The translations under genes and the position numbers were made by a program. Under the pieces are notes generated by a model that saw only the letters and a program-made list of their open reading frames with translations, searched no databases and was not told where the DNA came from. A stretch of 50,802 nucleotides of DNA from Candidatus Magnetominusculus dajiuhuensis (GTDB lineage: Bacteria; Nitrospirota; Thermodesulfovibrionia; Thermodesulfovibrionales; Magnetobacteriaceae). The stretch lies in contig JADFXP010000023.1 in the NCBI GenBank assembly GCA_015233465.1, forward strand, positions 1-50,802. The letters run 5' to 3'. Every line of letters starts with the position of its first letter. Position 1 is the stretch's first letter. Below are positions 25,709-35,714 of this stretch, piece by piece.

Positions 25709-28335
25709 TGGGAATTGTGAGAATAAACGAGTTGGCCAGAAGACTTGGCGTTAAAAATAAGGACATAATTAATGAGCTTGATAAACTTGGAATTACAGGC
25801 AAAACACATTCTTCTGGAGTATCAGATGATTTAGTTGTCAAGATTGAGGGAGTTTTTAAACCAATCAAACCTGAAACGAGAAATATTATTAAGGTTGAAT
25901 CAAAGAAAATTGTTACTGCACCACCCATTGCAACCCCCCATATTACAAACCCCCAAATTAAAAACTCAATTACAACAAGTCCAACTGTAACAGATACAAA
26001 ACCAGCATTTTCTCCAGTTCCTAAAACTAATGAAAATAATTCTATCAATCAACCAAGGCTTGGCAATACAGTAAAAAAAGTTATTCTGCCTACAAAGGTA
26101 GATTCAAAAAACCAAAGGCCTTCTATTGATAAAAAGAGTCATTTCACAAGCAGACCTGATAATCGGCCAAAAGAATTTAAACCAGTTCCAGTACAATCTA
26201 AAGATGCAAAACCAGGATTTCCCCAATCAAAGGTAACTAAACCTGAGGAGTCACGTTTTAAACGCACTAAACATGAGCAGCCTAAAGGAATAACTGGACT
26301 TCCTCAAAAAAATCTGCAAAGAAGAACTCAACCAAAAAAACTGCAATCTAAAAGGTCTAATTCTAATGATACACTTATAAATATAAATAAAATAATTACA
26401 GATCCATCAACATTAACTGAATTTGATACAAACTCTAAGGCAAGTATGCAGCGTGTAATGGATTCAATTAGGAAGGTAGATTATAAGAAACCACAATTTA
26501 AAAATATTGGAAATAAAGGTCAAAGACAAAGGATTAATTACAAAAATGAACCAATCTCTCAGCCTTTAACTTCAACTGCCCCTCGAAAGAAGAATATAAA
26601 ATTAGCAGAAGGAATTACAGTAAGGGAATTTGCTGATTCAATAGGTCAAAAACTCCCTGATGTAATAAAAAAATTTATGGAGCTTGGCTTTACTCCAACA
26701 ATAAATCAACCAATTGACGTTGAGGCATCTATTTTAGTAGCTGATAACTATGGCATAAAGATAGAATTTGCTCCTGTAGAGGATATTGAACTTACAGAAA
26801 TGGCAGAGGATGTTTCACTTTTATTACCTAGGGCTCCTGTAGTAACTATAATGGGACATGTTGATCATGGCAAGACATCACTCCTTGATACTATCAGAAA
26901 GACTAAGGTAACTGAGAGTGAAGCTGGCGGTATAACCCAGCATATTGGGGCTTATAAAATAAATCTAAAGGGCAAAGATATAGTATTTCTTGATACCCCA
27001 GGTCATGAGGCATTTACAATGATGAGGGCAAGGGGTGCAAAGGTTACTGATATTGTAGTATTAGTAGTTGCTGCGGATGATGGAGTAATGCCGCAGACTG
27101 AAGAGGCAATTAATCACGCAAATGCTGCAAATGTTCCAATAATTGTCGCTGTAAATAAAATAGATAAAGAAAATGCAGATGTAGATCGTGTCAGAAATGA
27201 ACTTGCTGAAAAAAATGTAATCTCCGAGGCATGGGGAGGCAAGAATATATTTGTTGAGGTTTCGGCAAAGAAAAAGATAGGGATTGATTTACTCCTTGAG
27301 ATGATTTTGCTTCAGGCTGAGATGATTGAGTTAAAGGCAAATCCAAATAAACCAGCAACAGGGGTAATAATTGAATCCAGACTTGATAAAGGAAAGGGGC
27401 CTGTAGCAACAGTGCTTGTTCAGACAGGGACTCTAAGGGTTGGAGATATATTTGTAGCAGGCAATGAATTTGGAAGAGTCAGGGCTTTGCATGATGATAT
27501 GGAGCGTAAGATAAAGGAGGCAACTCCGTCAACTCCTGTAGAGGTAATAGGATTTACGGCTGTACCAAATGCTGGAGATATATTTACATCAGTCCCTGAT
27601 GAAAAAAGGGCAAGACAGATTACTATAGCCCGCAAATTAAAGGGATTTAAGGGCATTACATCGCATTCTAAGAAATTAAATCTTGATGATCTCTATGCAA
27701 TGATAAAAGAAGGAGAGATCAAGGAATTAAATATAATTATAAAGGCAGATGTACAAGGCTCTGCAGAGGCAATAAAATCTTCAGTTGAATCCATAAAACA
27801 CGACAAGGTAAAGGTAAAGGTAATACATACCTCAGTAGGCGGGATAAATGAATCTGATATAATGCTGGCATCTGCGTCTAATGCGATAATAATCGGTTTC
27901 AATGTAAGGGCAGTAGCAAAGGCGACCACTATTGCTGAAAAAGAAGGCGTTGAGATAAAGTTTTATAATGTAATCTATGATGTGTTAAATGATATTAAGA
28001 AGGGTTTAGAAGGACTGCTTGAACCGACATTTAAGGAAAAGATATTGGGACTTGCTGAGGTAAGACAGAATTTCTTTATATCAAGGCTTGGAACTATTGC
28101 AGGGTGTTATGTAACTTCTGGGGTAATACAGAGGGCAAGCGATGGCGCAAGGGTTATACGAGACAGCATAGTTATATTTGATGGGCATATTGAGACATTA
28201 AAGCGTTTTAAGGATGATGTAAAAGAAGTGCATGCTGGATATGAATGCGGATTACTAATTCAGAATTTTAATGACATAAAAGTTGGCGATATTATTGAAA
28301 ACTATGCAATAGAGAAGATTGCTGGAAAACTATAA
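25708..28335 (+). CDS. infB: Translation initiation factor IF-2
   Basis: GTPase that places initiator tRNA on the ribosome. An N-terminal domain ([27 protein letters not shown]) is followed by a long, Lys/Pro/Gln-rich disordered linker to about residue 290, a second IF2_N domain, and then the G domain with GHVDHGKT near residue 383, DTPGHEAF, and NKID. C-terminal domains end in [31 protein letters not shown]. The start is ATG 25708 with GAGGAGG ten bases upstream; TTG 25705 is possible. About 875 aa, normal. Confidence 0.97.
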   Translation: MGIVRINELARRLGVKNKDIINELDKLGITGKTHSSGVSDDLVVKIEGVFKPIKPETRNIIKVESKKIVTAPPIATPHITNPQIKNSITTSPTVTDTKPAFSPVPKTNENNSINQPRLGNTVKKVILPTKVDSKNQRPSIDKKSHFTSRPDNRPKEFKPVPVQSKDAKPGFPQSKVTKPEESRFKRTKHEQPKGITGLPQKNLQRRTQPKKLQSKRSNSNDTLININKIITDPSTLTEFDTNSKASMQRVMDSIRKVDYKKPQFKNIGNKGQRQRINYKNEPISQPLTSTAPRKKNIKLAEGITVREFADSIGQKLPDVIKKFMELGFTPTINQPIDVEASILVADNYGIKIEFAPVEDIELTEMAEDVSLLLPRAPVVTIMGHVDHGKTSLLDTIRKTKVTESEAGGITQHIGAYKINLKGKDIVFLDTPGHEAFTMMRARGAKVTDIVVLVVAADDGVMPQTEEAINHANAANVPIIVAVNKIDKENADVDRVRNELAEKNVISEAWGGKNIFVEVSAKKKIGIDLLLEMILLQAEMIELKANPNKPATGVIIESRLDKGKGPVATVLVQTGTLRVGDIFVAGNEFGRVRALHDDMERKIKEATPSTPVEVIGFTAVPNAGDIFTSVPDEKRARQITIARKLKGFKGITSHSKKLNLDDLYAMIKEGEIKELNIIIKADVQGSAEAIKSSVESIKHDKVKVKVIHTSVGGINESDIMLASASNAIIIGFNVRAVAKATTIAEKEGVEIKFYNVIYDVLNDIKKGLEGLLEPTFKEKILGLAEVRQNFFISRLGTIAGCYVTSGVIQRASDGARVIRDSIVIFDGHIETLKRFKDDVKEVHAGYECGLLIQNFNDIKVGDIIENYAIEKIAGKL

Positions 28336-28350
28336 TCCTTTATTAACATC

Positions 28351-28629
28351 ATGGTTATCGGGTTATTAACTGTAGATCTTCATATACCAGATTCAAATAG
28401 TCTAAAATCAAAGAGATTTATTATTAAATCATTAAAAGACAGATTAAGAAATACATTTAATATATCAATATCAGAAGAGCCAAATAATCTTTGGCAGGCA
28501 GCGCAGATTTACATAGTAAGCGTAACAACGGATAACAGCCATCTTGACAGCATCTTTGAAAAAATAAAAAACATGATAGATAAAGAGCCGTTGATTGTGG
28601 TTATTGATTATAATAGAGAGATTTTATAA
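28351..28629 (+). CDS. DUF503 family protein (YlxP-like)
   Basis: Protein of 92 aa with the family opening VIGLLTVDLHIPDSNSLKSKRF and LKDRLRNTFNISISE. It is found almost always between infB and rbfA, as here (16 and 0 bases of spacing). Its biochemical role is not established; the position suggests ribosome assembly. Confidence 0.88.
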   Translation: MVIGLLTVDLHIPDSNSLKSKRFIIKSLKDRLRNTFNISISEEPNNLWQAAQIYIVSVTTDNSHLDSIFEKIKNMIDKEPLIVVIDYNREIL

Positions 28630-28983
28630 ATGCAGCCATTTAAAAGATCAACCCGCGTAAGCGATCTAATCAGACAAGAGGTATCTGAGGCTATTTTATA
28701 TAAGCTGAAAGACCCAAGGCTTGGATTTATTACTGTAACAGAAGTAGACATGCCTGATGATTTAAAGCTGGCAAGGGTATATATAAGCGTATTAGATCGT
28801 GAAACCAAAGATGTAACGCTTGAGATATTAAACAAGGCATCCTCATTTATTCGTAAGGAGATAGGAAGACATTTAAAACTGCGAACCGTGCCTAAGATAG
28901 AGTTTTTTAATGATAATGCGATTGATTATGGGATGAAGATGGATGCCTTGATAGATAATGTAACTGAAAGGCATAACGAATAA
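28630..28983 (+). CDS. rbfA: Ribosome-binding factor A
   Basis: KH-fold protein of 117 aa that helps mature the 5' end of 16S rRNA. RVSDLIRQEVSEAILYKLKDPRLGFITVTEVDMPDDLKLARVYISVL is the RbfA signature. It starts right after the DUF503 stop and is probably the last gene of the ylxR-infB group. Confidence 0.95.
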   Translation: MQPFKRSTRVSDLIRQEVSEAILYKLKDPRLGFITVTEVDMPDDLKLARVYISVLDRETKDVTLEILNKASSFIRKEIGRHLKLRTVPKIEFFNDNAIDYGMKMDALIDNVTERHNE

Positions 28984-29067
28984 TAAATTACTCCTCTAAA
29001 AACATCTTAAACATAAAAGAAAACCTCGCATATTGAGTAATACTAAATAATAAAATAGGAAAAAGAA

Positions 29068-30333
29068 ATGTTGGATATTAAAAATATTAAAAAAGATGTT
29101 GATACCTTTAATCTTGCTATGAATTACAGACGGCAAGAGATTGATATAACAGAACTGCTTAATAAAGATAACGAAAGACTTATCTTGCTGAAAAATACCG
29201 AAGAATTAAAAAACCAAAGAAATACAGTATCTGAAGAAATCGGAAAACTCAAAAAATCTAAGATTGATGCTACAGAAAAAATTAATCTAATGAAGGCAGT
29301 CTCTGATAAAATAACACAATGTGACGAGCAATTGCGAAGATTAGAATCTGCGATAAATGATACAATCTTCACTATCCCAAATATCCCTCATTCATCAGTG
29401 CCTATAGGATTAGATGAGAGCAAAAATGTAGAAATACGCAGATGGGGCGAACCAGTAAAAAATAATTTCCCATCACTAAATCATTGGGACGTTGCAGAAA
29501 GACTTGACATAATAGATTTTGAACGCGCAGCAAAGATATCTGGTGCAAGGTTTGCATTAATGAAGGGAGCAGGTGCGCGCCTTGAAAGGTCATTGATGAA
29601 CTTTATGCTTGACCACAACACTAAGGCAGGGTTTACTGAAATCTTCCCGCCAATCCTTGTAAATAGAAAATCCATGACTGGCACTGGCCAGCTTCCAAAA
29701 TTTGAGGCAGACCTTTTTAAAACCTCAGACCCTGAATATTTTCTCATTCCTACAGCCGAAGTACCTGTAACAAATATTCACGCTGACGAAATAATAAATG
29801 AAGACAATCTACCAATATATTATACAGCCTATACCCCATGTTTTAGACGAGAGGCTGGGGCATACGGCAAAGACACACGCGGACTAATCAGGCAGCATCA
29901 ATTTAATAAAGTGGAATTGGTTAAATTCGTTAAACCAGAAAATTCATATAATGAACTTGAAACCCTTACCAATGTAGCTGAAGATATATTAATTCAACTT
30001 GGACTGCCATATAGAGTGATGGCATTATGTACAGGGGATTTAGGATTTTCTTCTGCAAAGACATATGACCTTGAGGTGTGGATGGCTGGACAGAATTGTT
30101 ATAGAGAAATATCGTCATGCTCTAATTTCGAGGATTTTCAAGCCCGCCGCGCAAATATAAGATATAGGCCAAAAGACAAAAAAGGGACTGAATTTGTACA
30201 TACTCTTAATGGTTCAGGGCTTGCAATTGGTAGGACAGTTGCTGCGATAATAGAAAATTATCAGCAAAGTGATGGGAGCATAATTGTACCAGAAGCGCTG
30301 CGTTCTTACATGAAGATTGATAAAATAACCTAA
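29068..30333 (+). CDS. serS: Serine-tRNA ligase
   Basis: Charges tRNA-Ser and, in organisms with selenocysteine, also tRNA-Sec. An N-terminal coiled-coil arm spans residues about 30-100. Class II motif 2 is [21 protein letters not shown] and motif 3 is [23 protein letters not shown] in the Ser pocket is present. Length 421 aa is standard. Its role in feeding selenocysteine synthesis is relevant because a selenoprotein lies in this window; selA, selB and tRNA-Sec were not seen here. Confidence 0.96.
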   Translation: MLDIKNIKKDVDTFNLAMNYRRQEIDITELLNKDNERLILLKNTEELKNQRNTVSEEIGKLKKSKIDATEKINLMKAVSDKITQCDEQLRRLESAINDTIFTIPNIPHSSVPIGLDESKNVEIRRWGEPVKNNFPSLNHWDVAERLDIIDFERAAKISGARFALMKGAGARLERSLMNFMLDHNTKAGFTEIFPPILVNRKSMTGTGQLPKFEADLFKTSDPEYFLIPTAEVPVTNIHADEIINEDNLPIYYTAYTPCFRREAGAYGKDTRGLIRQHQFNKVELVKFVKPENSYNELETLTNVAEDILIQLGLPYRVMALCTGDLGFSSAKTYDLEVWMAGQNCYREISSCSNFEDFQARRANIRYRPKDKKGTEFVHTLNGSGLAIGRTVAAIIENYQQSDGSIIVPEALRSYMKIDKIT

Positions 30334-30336
30334 GCA

Positions 30337-30388
30337 TGAGGGCTCTGCCCTCAACCCGCAAGGAGGCTTGCCCCCTTGACCCCATAAT
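30337..30388 (+). repeat. Dispersed two-hairpin repeat between serS and hemC
   Basis: GAGGGC-TCT-GCCCTC, AACCCGC linker, AAGGAGGCTTGCCCCCTTG, ACCCCATAA. It is in the gene direction. Confidence 0.85.
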
Positions 30389-30409
30389 TATGAGGTAATA
30401 ATATTAATA

Positions 30410-31342
30410 ATGAAACTAATAATCGGCACACGTGGCAGTAAATTAGCCCTTTGGCAGGCACAGTGGGTTAAGGCTGAACTTGAAAGATTACATATTGGGC
30501 TTAAAATAGAACTTAATATTATAAAGACAACTGGCGATAAAATCCTTGATGTACCTCTTGCAATGGTCGGCGGAAAAGGACTTTTTGTCAAAGAAATAGA
30601 AGAGGCTCTGATTTCAGGTGAAGCAGACATTGCTGTACATAGCATAAAAGATGTGCCAGTGGTGTTTCCTACTGGATTGATATTGCCAGTAATATGTAAA
30701 AGACACATTCCAAACGATGCATTAATTTTAAAAGGCACGGATAAAATAATCAAAGACGCATTTATTAATCTACCTAAAGGAGCAAGGCTTGGGACAAGCA
30801 GTTTACGGCGTTCATGTCAGTTATTAAATATCAGACCTGACCTTAATATCATGCAGTTAAGAGGAAATGTTGATACAAGGTTAAGAAAACTTGATCAAGG
30901 CGATTATGATGCGATTATCCTTGCTGGAGCAGGACTAAGCCGTCTTGGCCATGAGGACAGGATAACAGAACTGCTCTCATTTGATACCAGTCTCCCTGCA
31001 ATTGGACAAGGTGCGATAGGAATTGAATGTAGAGATGGAGATAGTAAAATTCTGGATTTGATAGCGACATTAAATCATTATGAATCTGGAATCTGTGTAA
31101 ATACAGAGCGCGAATTTTTAAAGAGACTTGAAGGCGGTTGTCAGATACCAATAGCTGCACATGCGGCTTTAGATAATGGTAAAGTAACTATAGACGGTCT
31201 TGTAGGCAGTGTTGATGGGAAGACTATTATTCGTGAGCGCATTTCTGGAGATGTTTCAAATCATGAGGAGATTGGAATAAATCTAGCTGAAAGGTTACTT
31301 GATAAGGGAGCTGGAGAGATACTCTCATCAATTCTTTTATAA
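30410..31342 (+). CDS. hemC: Hydroxymethylbilane synthase (porphobilinogen deaminase)
   Basis: Builds the linear tetrapyrrole for heme, siroheme and cobalamin. IIGTRGSKLALWQA, KTTGDKILD, AVHSIKDVP and GTSSLRRSCQLL line the active site, and the cofactor-binding Cys is in RLEGGCQIPIAAHA. Length 310 aa is normal. In a sulfate reducer the product is needed for the siroheme of DsrAB. The stop codon borders a dispersed repeat. Confidence 0.97.
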   Translation: MKLIIGTRGSKLALWQAQWVKAELERLHIGLKIELNIIKTTGDKILDVPLAMVGGKGLFVKEIEEALISGEADIAVHSIKDVPVVFPTGLILPVICKRHIPNDALILKGTDKIIKDAFINLPKGARLGTSSLRRSCQLLNIRPDLNIMQLRGNVDTRLRKLDQGDYDAIILAGAGLSRLGHEDRITELLSFDTSLPAIGQGAIGIECRDGDSKILDLIATLNHYESGICVNTEREFLKRLEGGCQIPIAAHAALDNGKVTIDGLVGSVDGKTIIRERISGDVSNHEEIGINLAERLLDKGAGEILSSILL

Positions 31343-31396
31343 TGGGTTCAAAGGGACGAGTCCCTTTGCGGGATTTTTAAGGGCAGAGACCTTAAA
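31340..31396 (-). repeat. Dispersed two-hairpin repeat at hemC/flavoprotein junction
   Basis: Inverse copy. On the minus strand it reads AAGGTC-TCT-GCCCTT, AAAATCCCGC, AAAGGGACTCGTCCCTTTG, AACCCATT. Stop codons of both convergent genes lie within it, and it encodes the C-terminus of the flavoprotein. Confidence 0.85.
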
Positions 31397-32670
31397 GTAC
31401 ATGATTTCCCAGCTAACCATCCTGTAGAAAACGCTGCCTGCAGATTAAATCCTCCAGTTTCAGCGTCAATGTCCAAGGCCTCCCCAGCAAAATACAACCC
31501 TTTTACAATCTTTGACTGCATGGTTTTGGGATCTACTTCATCAGTATCAACGCCTCCTGCTGTAATCATTGCCTCATCAAATGTGCGGTAACCAGATACC
31601 TTTAATGTTAATGACTTTAACCACAGTCTTAATCGTTTAAGTTCTTTAGCTGAGAGTTGATTTAACATCTTATCGCCAGATATATTTAATTCCTCACAGC
31701 ATACTTGTATCATTTTTTTGGGAAGGTAATTTATTAAAAGATTATTAAATAGCTGTTTTTTATGGATTGTGATGTAGGATGAAAATTCTCTTTGAATCTG
31801 AGGGTGATCAAGATTTGGGAATAGATCAATAGAAATAGTTACGTCGCTTTGAGTTCTTAAGGCATCTACAATAAATCTGCTCAAATTCAAAATCAATGGC
31901 CCTGATACTCCATAATGTGTAAAGATTAAATCACCAATTTTTGTCATTGACTTGAGATTATTAATCCAAAGCGTAACCATAACTTGAGGCAAACTTACGC
32001 CTTGAAGACGTTTCGTAAGATCTCCTTGCGTTTCAATTGGAACAAGTGCTGGTCTAAGAGGGATTATTGAATGACCAACTGACTTAGCCAGTTCATACCC
32101 GTCTCCTGTTGAGCCTGTTTTAGGATATGACTTACCGCCTGTTGCAATTATTACCGAGTCTCCCTGCATTTGCAGAACATTTTTATCTGAATCTACTGCC
32201 TCAACGCCTTTAATCATATTATTATCAACTAATAATTTTGTTACTGAGATATTTGGGATTATTTTAACCCCGCAGCTAACTGCCCACTTTGCTAATGCTA
32301 CAGAGATTTCATGACCATTACTATTAACAGGCAATACCCTGCCATTATCTTCTTCGTGAAAGGAAAACCTTTCGGGTGTCGTCCCACGACCTAATCCCTC
32401 AAAAAAATTTATGCAATCAAGATTTGTAAAACTATGCAAGGCATGACGAAGAAAGCGTGAAGAACTATGATAATGTCTTGAAAATTCTGATATTGGTGTT
32501 GTATTAGTAATATTGCACCTGCCATTACCAGTCATACTTAGTTTACGGCCATAAACAGGAGTTTTTTCAATTAATCTTACAGCAGCCCCCTGCCCTGCCG
32601 CAATCCCTGCAGCCATTAATCCTGATGCTCCTGCTCCAATAACTATAATATTTAATGATGTCTTAGACAT
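31348..32670 (-). CDS. HI0933/YhiN-family flavoprotein (NAD(P)/FAD-dependent oxidoreductase)
   Basis: FAD-binding protein of about 440 aa. The Rossmann motif VIGAGASGLMAAGIAA is near the N-terminus, followed by GRKLSMTGNGRCNITN, VIIATGGKSYPKTGSTGDGYELAKSVGH and the C-terminal AGGVDTDEVDPKTMQSKIVKGLYFAGEALDIDAETGGFNLQAAFSTGW, diagnostic of the HI0933 family. Its reaction is not established. After SGWLAGKSC-like ATGWLAGKSC the family normally ends; here the frame continues LRSLPLKIPQRDSSL, translated from a dispersed repeat. ATG 32670 gives the usual start; ATG 32685 is in frame too. Confidence 0.88.
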   Translation of the reverse strand: MSKTSLNIIVIGAGASGLMAAGIAAGQGAAVRLIEKTPVYGRKLSMTGNGRCNITNTTPISEFSRHYHSSSRFLRHALHSFTNLDCINFFEGLGRGTTPERFSFHEEDNGRVLPVNSNGHEISVALAKWAVSCGVKIIPNISVTKLLVDNNMIKGVEAVDSDKNVLQMQGDSVIIATGGKSYPKTGSTGDGYELAKSVGHSIIPLRPALVPIETQGDLTKRLQGVSLPQVMVTLWINNLKSMTKIGDLIFTHYGVSGPLILNLSRFIVDALRTQSDVTISIDLFPNLDHPQIQREFSSYITIHKKQLFNNLLINYLPKKMIQVCCEELNISGDKMLNQLSAKELKRLRLWLKSLTLKVSGYRTFDEAMITAGGVDTDEVDPKTMQSKIVKGLYFAGEALDIDAETGGFNLQAAFSTGWLAGKSCTLRSLPLKIPQRDSSL

Positions 32671-32685
32671 ATAAATATTATACAT

Positions 32686-32905
32686 AATTAATGCAATACA
32701 CCTACAATTAAAACAATATTGACTTTACTTTTATCGCTATATAGATTATTTTGATCCCGCTAATTTCTTGACCTGCTATACAATAACTCGAATTCTTTCG
32801 TGAATTAACAAGACATAGGCTGATTTTGCTTAAAGTATCCTTAAATTTACTGCGGTCATTAAATACCCAAAAGATGATAGCGTCATCCAGTAATTTAATT
32901 TTTAT
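32686..32905. other. Spacer with small hairpins, no gene seen
   Basis: This stretch holds AATTC/GAATT around TTTCGT and GATGA/TCATC around TAGCG. No open frame or known RNA was recognised. Confidence 0.4.
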
Positions 32906-34567
32906 TTAAGTGGTTAGATTTGGTTTTGGCGCTTTACTCTCAATTATTTCAAATTCTTCATGCAATTCTTGATATTTTTTGTATGAGGAATCAATCGCTT
33001 TAATCTGATCAAGGTATTGCCTGACAAGATTAGAATTATTTGGACTAATACCTTTCTCTTTGATTAACATTATCAATGCCTGAACTGCATTAGCAAGTAT
33101 AATCTTATTCCCAGGCATACCTTTAACAGCCTTATTAAATAAGTCTACTGCCTTTGGAAGGTCGCCTTTCATAACGAGTTTAACCCCTTCATTATTTATT
33201 GCCTTTGCCTCATTTTTTGTCTGTTCAATGATTGACTTACCCTCATCTTCTAACCCTACATCTTTAAATACACTTGCAGTTTTAGCCATAAGTTCATCGT
33301 TATCATAATTATTCTTTATTATTTCTTTCATGATTTCTATGCCGCTGTCTTTATCATTCATCGTCATACATGCCTTGGCAACATCCATTGCAACATTTGC
33401 TGGAACTATCCCTTTAAAGGATTTATACATCTCCTTTGTAACCTTTAGAGATTCTTCTGCCTTAGCATCGTTTTTTAAATCCTTATAAACAATTGCAGAC
33501 ATTGATTCAATATGGAGAAAAGACTCGGCTGAATTTTGGGCTTTTTTAAACATTGTCCTTGCGCTGTCAAGCACATGAAGCGCTTCTTCTGGTGATTTAT
33601 TGATCATATCTACATTGGCAAGGTGAACATAATCTGCCGTGCTTTTAAGAAATGAATGAGTCCCAAGGTCAATAGCTGCCTTGTAGGCTTGTTCAGTAAC
33701 TGAATAATCCTTATTTTTTAGAGATAAATCACCAAGCGCCCTCCTTCTAAGTATTGCATTCGGAGAACGCTGAACTGCGTCAAGCAATACTGCTTGTGCT
33801 GCCTTTGGATTTCCAAGGGCTTCTTCAGTTTTAGCAAGCCAGTCATGAGCCTCAACATAATTAGGGCTGTCTGTGATAATACCTGTAAACAAATCCTTTG
33901 CAAATGAATATTTCCTATCGTAATAATGTATCTTGCCCATCTCAAGTCTTGCCCAGAGAAAATTACGCATCTCAAGTATTTTTTCATACAACGTTAGGGC
34001 TTCACCGTAATCGCTGAGTTTCACTAAAAGTTCACCCTTTAATCTGAGAAATTCAATGATATTTGGGGGCTTAGCATCTATATGTTTATCACATAATTGT
34101 ATAGCCTTAAGATATTCATCTCTTTGAATAGCCCTTTCAATATCCTCAAAGTTACTTTTCTTAGCCATGATTTTTTCAAGTCTATTTTGTAGAAACTCCT
34201 TTGAAAATGGCTTAGAGATATAATCATCAGGCTTATATTCGAGCGCTCCCATAACGCTTTCCATCAATGCCTCAGCAGTAATCATAAGAAAAATAGTAGA
34301 ATATTTGATTAATTTCTTATGCTTAACCTCTTCTAAAATCTGCTGCCCATTTGGTTTATCAGGTCCTAAGTTATAATCGCAAAGTATAACATCATAATCG
34401 TTATTCGTAATCTTTTCAATCGCTTCATCAGCGCTTGCAACAACATCAATTGTCTTAACTCCAAGTGATTGAATAAGCCTTCTGACAGTATTTCTAAAAT
34501 CAGGGAAATCGTCTATGGCTAAAAACGCCTTTTTATTGAAATGTATTTTCTGTTTAGTATTTATCAT
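32906..34567 (-). CDS. Response regulator receiver fused to TPR repeats
   Basis: Protein of 553 aa. Residues about 13-135 form a CheY-like receiver: AIDDFPDF has the acidic pair, the phosphoacceptor is Asp64 in VILCDYNLG, followed by LMITAEA and YISKPF with the Lys. From residue about 145 onward the chain is TPR-like helical repeats (AIQLCDKHIDAKPPNIIEFLRLKGELLVKLSDYGEALTLYEKILE and several more, to about residue 500). There is no DNA-binding or enzymatic output, so it probably signals through protein contacts. Similar receiver-TPR proteins occur in Pseudomonas and Vibrio relatives. The partner kinase is not in the window. Confidence 0.85.
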   Translation of the reverse strand: MINTKQKIHFNKKAFLAIDDFPDFRNTVRRLIQSLGVKTIDVVASADEAIEKITNNDYDVILCDYNLGPDKPNGQQILEEVKHKKLIKYSTIFLMITAEALMESVMGALEYKPDDYISKPFSKEFLQNRLEKIMAKKSNFEDIERAIQRDEYLKAIQLCDKHIDAKPPNIIEFLRLKGELLVKLSDYGEALTLYEKILEMRNFLWARLEMGKIHYYDRKYSFAKDLFTGIITDSPNYVEAHDWLAKTEEALGNPKAAQAVLLDAVQRSPNAILRRRALGDLSLKNKDYSVTEQAYKAAIDLGTHSFLKSTADYVHLANVDMINKSPEEALHVLDSARTMFKKAQNSAESFLHIESMSAIVYKDLKNDAKAEESLKVTKEMYKSFKGIVPANVAMDVAKACMTMNDKDSGIEIMKEIIKNNYDNDELMAKTASVFKDVGLEDEGKSIIEQTKNEAKAINNEGVKLVMKGDLPKAVDLFNKAVKGMPGNKIILANAVQALIMLIKEKGISPNNSNLVRQYLDQIKAIDSSYKKYQELHEEFEIIESKAPKPNLTT

Positions 34568-34694
34568 ATATATTATTATAAATTATTTTTAACAAAAAAG
34601 GAAATTGTATTAAAGAAATAGTTTAATAAATGAGCAAATCTTGTTGATTTAATTAACTGAGTGGAGGATATCTGAGATAAACGATTATAATAAA

Positions 34695-35291
34695 CTAAAC
34701 AATGCTTTTCCGCCCCTGCAAAGACCTGCTCATTGTTACCTCATCGGCAAATTCTATATCTCCTCCCATAGGCAGACCATAGGCGATTCTGCTGACTGCA
34801 ATATTAAATGGTTTTAAGACATCCGCTACATATTGAGCAGTCATTTCACCTTTAGTATTTGGATTTGTAGCTAAAATTACCTCTGTGATATTCCCCTTAG
34901 CAACGCGCTGTCTTAATTCCTCTATCTTCAATCTATCTGGAGTGATTCCATCAATCGGTGAGAGCGAACCTAAAAGTACATGATATAAACCATCAAAGAC
35001 ACGAGCCCTCTCAATTACCATAATATTACTTGGCTCTTCAACTACGCAAATCTTAGATTGATCACGTGATTGATTTGAGCAAATCTCGCATGTTTCACTT
35101 GAAGTTATATTAAAACAAACACTGCAAAAACATGCCTTATTCTTAACATCAATTATAGCAGAAGCAATAGCCTCTGCCTGATCCTTAGGCATAGTTAAGA
35201 TAAAAAATGCCAGCCGCTGGGCAGTCTTCCTGCCAATACCCGGAAGACTAGTTAAGGCATCTATCAATCTGCCTATAATCCCTTCTGACAT
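34695..35291 (-). CDS. recR: Recombination protein RecR
   Basis: Works with RecF and RecO to load RecA at gaps. The helix-hairpin-helix LTSLPGIGRKTAQRLAF, a zinc finger CSVCFNITSSETCEIC and a Toprim domain with ICVVEEPSNIMVIERA and ATNPNTKGEMTA are present. The start is ATG 35291 (MSEGIIGRLIDAL); an upstream in-frame start would lie inside ybaB. About 198 aa, normal. Confidence 0.96.
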   Translation of the reverse strand: MSEGIIGRLIDALTSLPGIGRKTAQRLAFFILTMPKDQAEAIASAIIDVKNKACFCSVCFNITSSETCEICSNQSRDQSKICVVEEPSNIMVIERARVFDGLYHVLLGSLSPIDGITPDRLKIEELRQRVAKGNITEVILATNPNTKGEMTAQYVADVLKPFNIAVSRIAYGLPMGGDIEFADEVTMSRSLQGRKSIV

Positions 35292-35292
35292 A

Positions 35293-35634
35293 TTATTTCC
35301 CAAACATACCGCCAAGATCAGGCATCCCAGGAATCTGAAGCCCTCCAGTTAATTTAGACATCTCTGCATTAACCATCTCTTGAGCCCTTTTTATTGCCTC
35401 ATTAGATGCTGCAATTATAAGATCTTGAAGCATATCTACATCTTCTGGATTAACCACTTCCTTCTCAATCTTAACTGAAATTAACTGTCCAGCTCCATTT
35501 GCAATAGCAGTCACCATTCCGCCTCCGGCAGTTGCCTCAGCAGTTTTTTCTCTTGCCTCTTCCTGCATCTTAGTCATTTTTTCTTGAAGTTTCTGAGCCT
35601 CACGCATCAGATTACCAAGCATCTTCTTTGTCAT
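35293..35634 (-). CDS. ybaB: YbaB/EbfC nucleoid-associated protein
   Basis: Small DNA-binding protein. MLGNLMREAQKLQEKMTKMQEE, GGGMVTAIANGAGQLISVKIEKEVVNPEDVDMLQDLIIAASNEAI and a Gly/Pro-rich C-terminus are typical. The start is ATG 35634, with TGGAGA six bases upstream; ATG 35646 is in frame but lacks a site. It lies between dnaX and recR as in most bacteria. Confidence 0.93.
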   Translation of the reverse strand: MTKKMLGNLMREAQKLQEKMTKMQEEAREKTAEATAGGGMVTAIANGAGQLISVKIEKEVVNPEDVDMLQDLIIAASNEAIKRAQEMVNAEMSKLTGGLQIPGMPDLGGMFGK

Positions 35635-35714
35635 TTCATTCTCCATTTTAATAATATTTTCCTTTACTTTCCTTAATACCTTCCAAGTATTAGAGTTTAC
35701 CCTATAATAATAAG

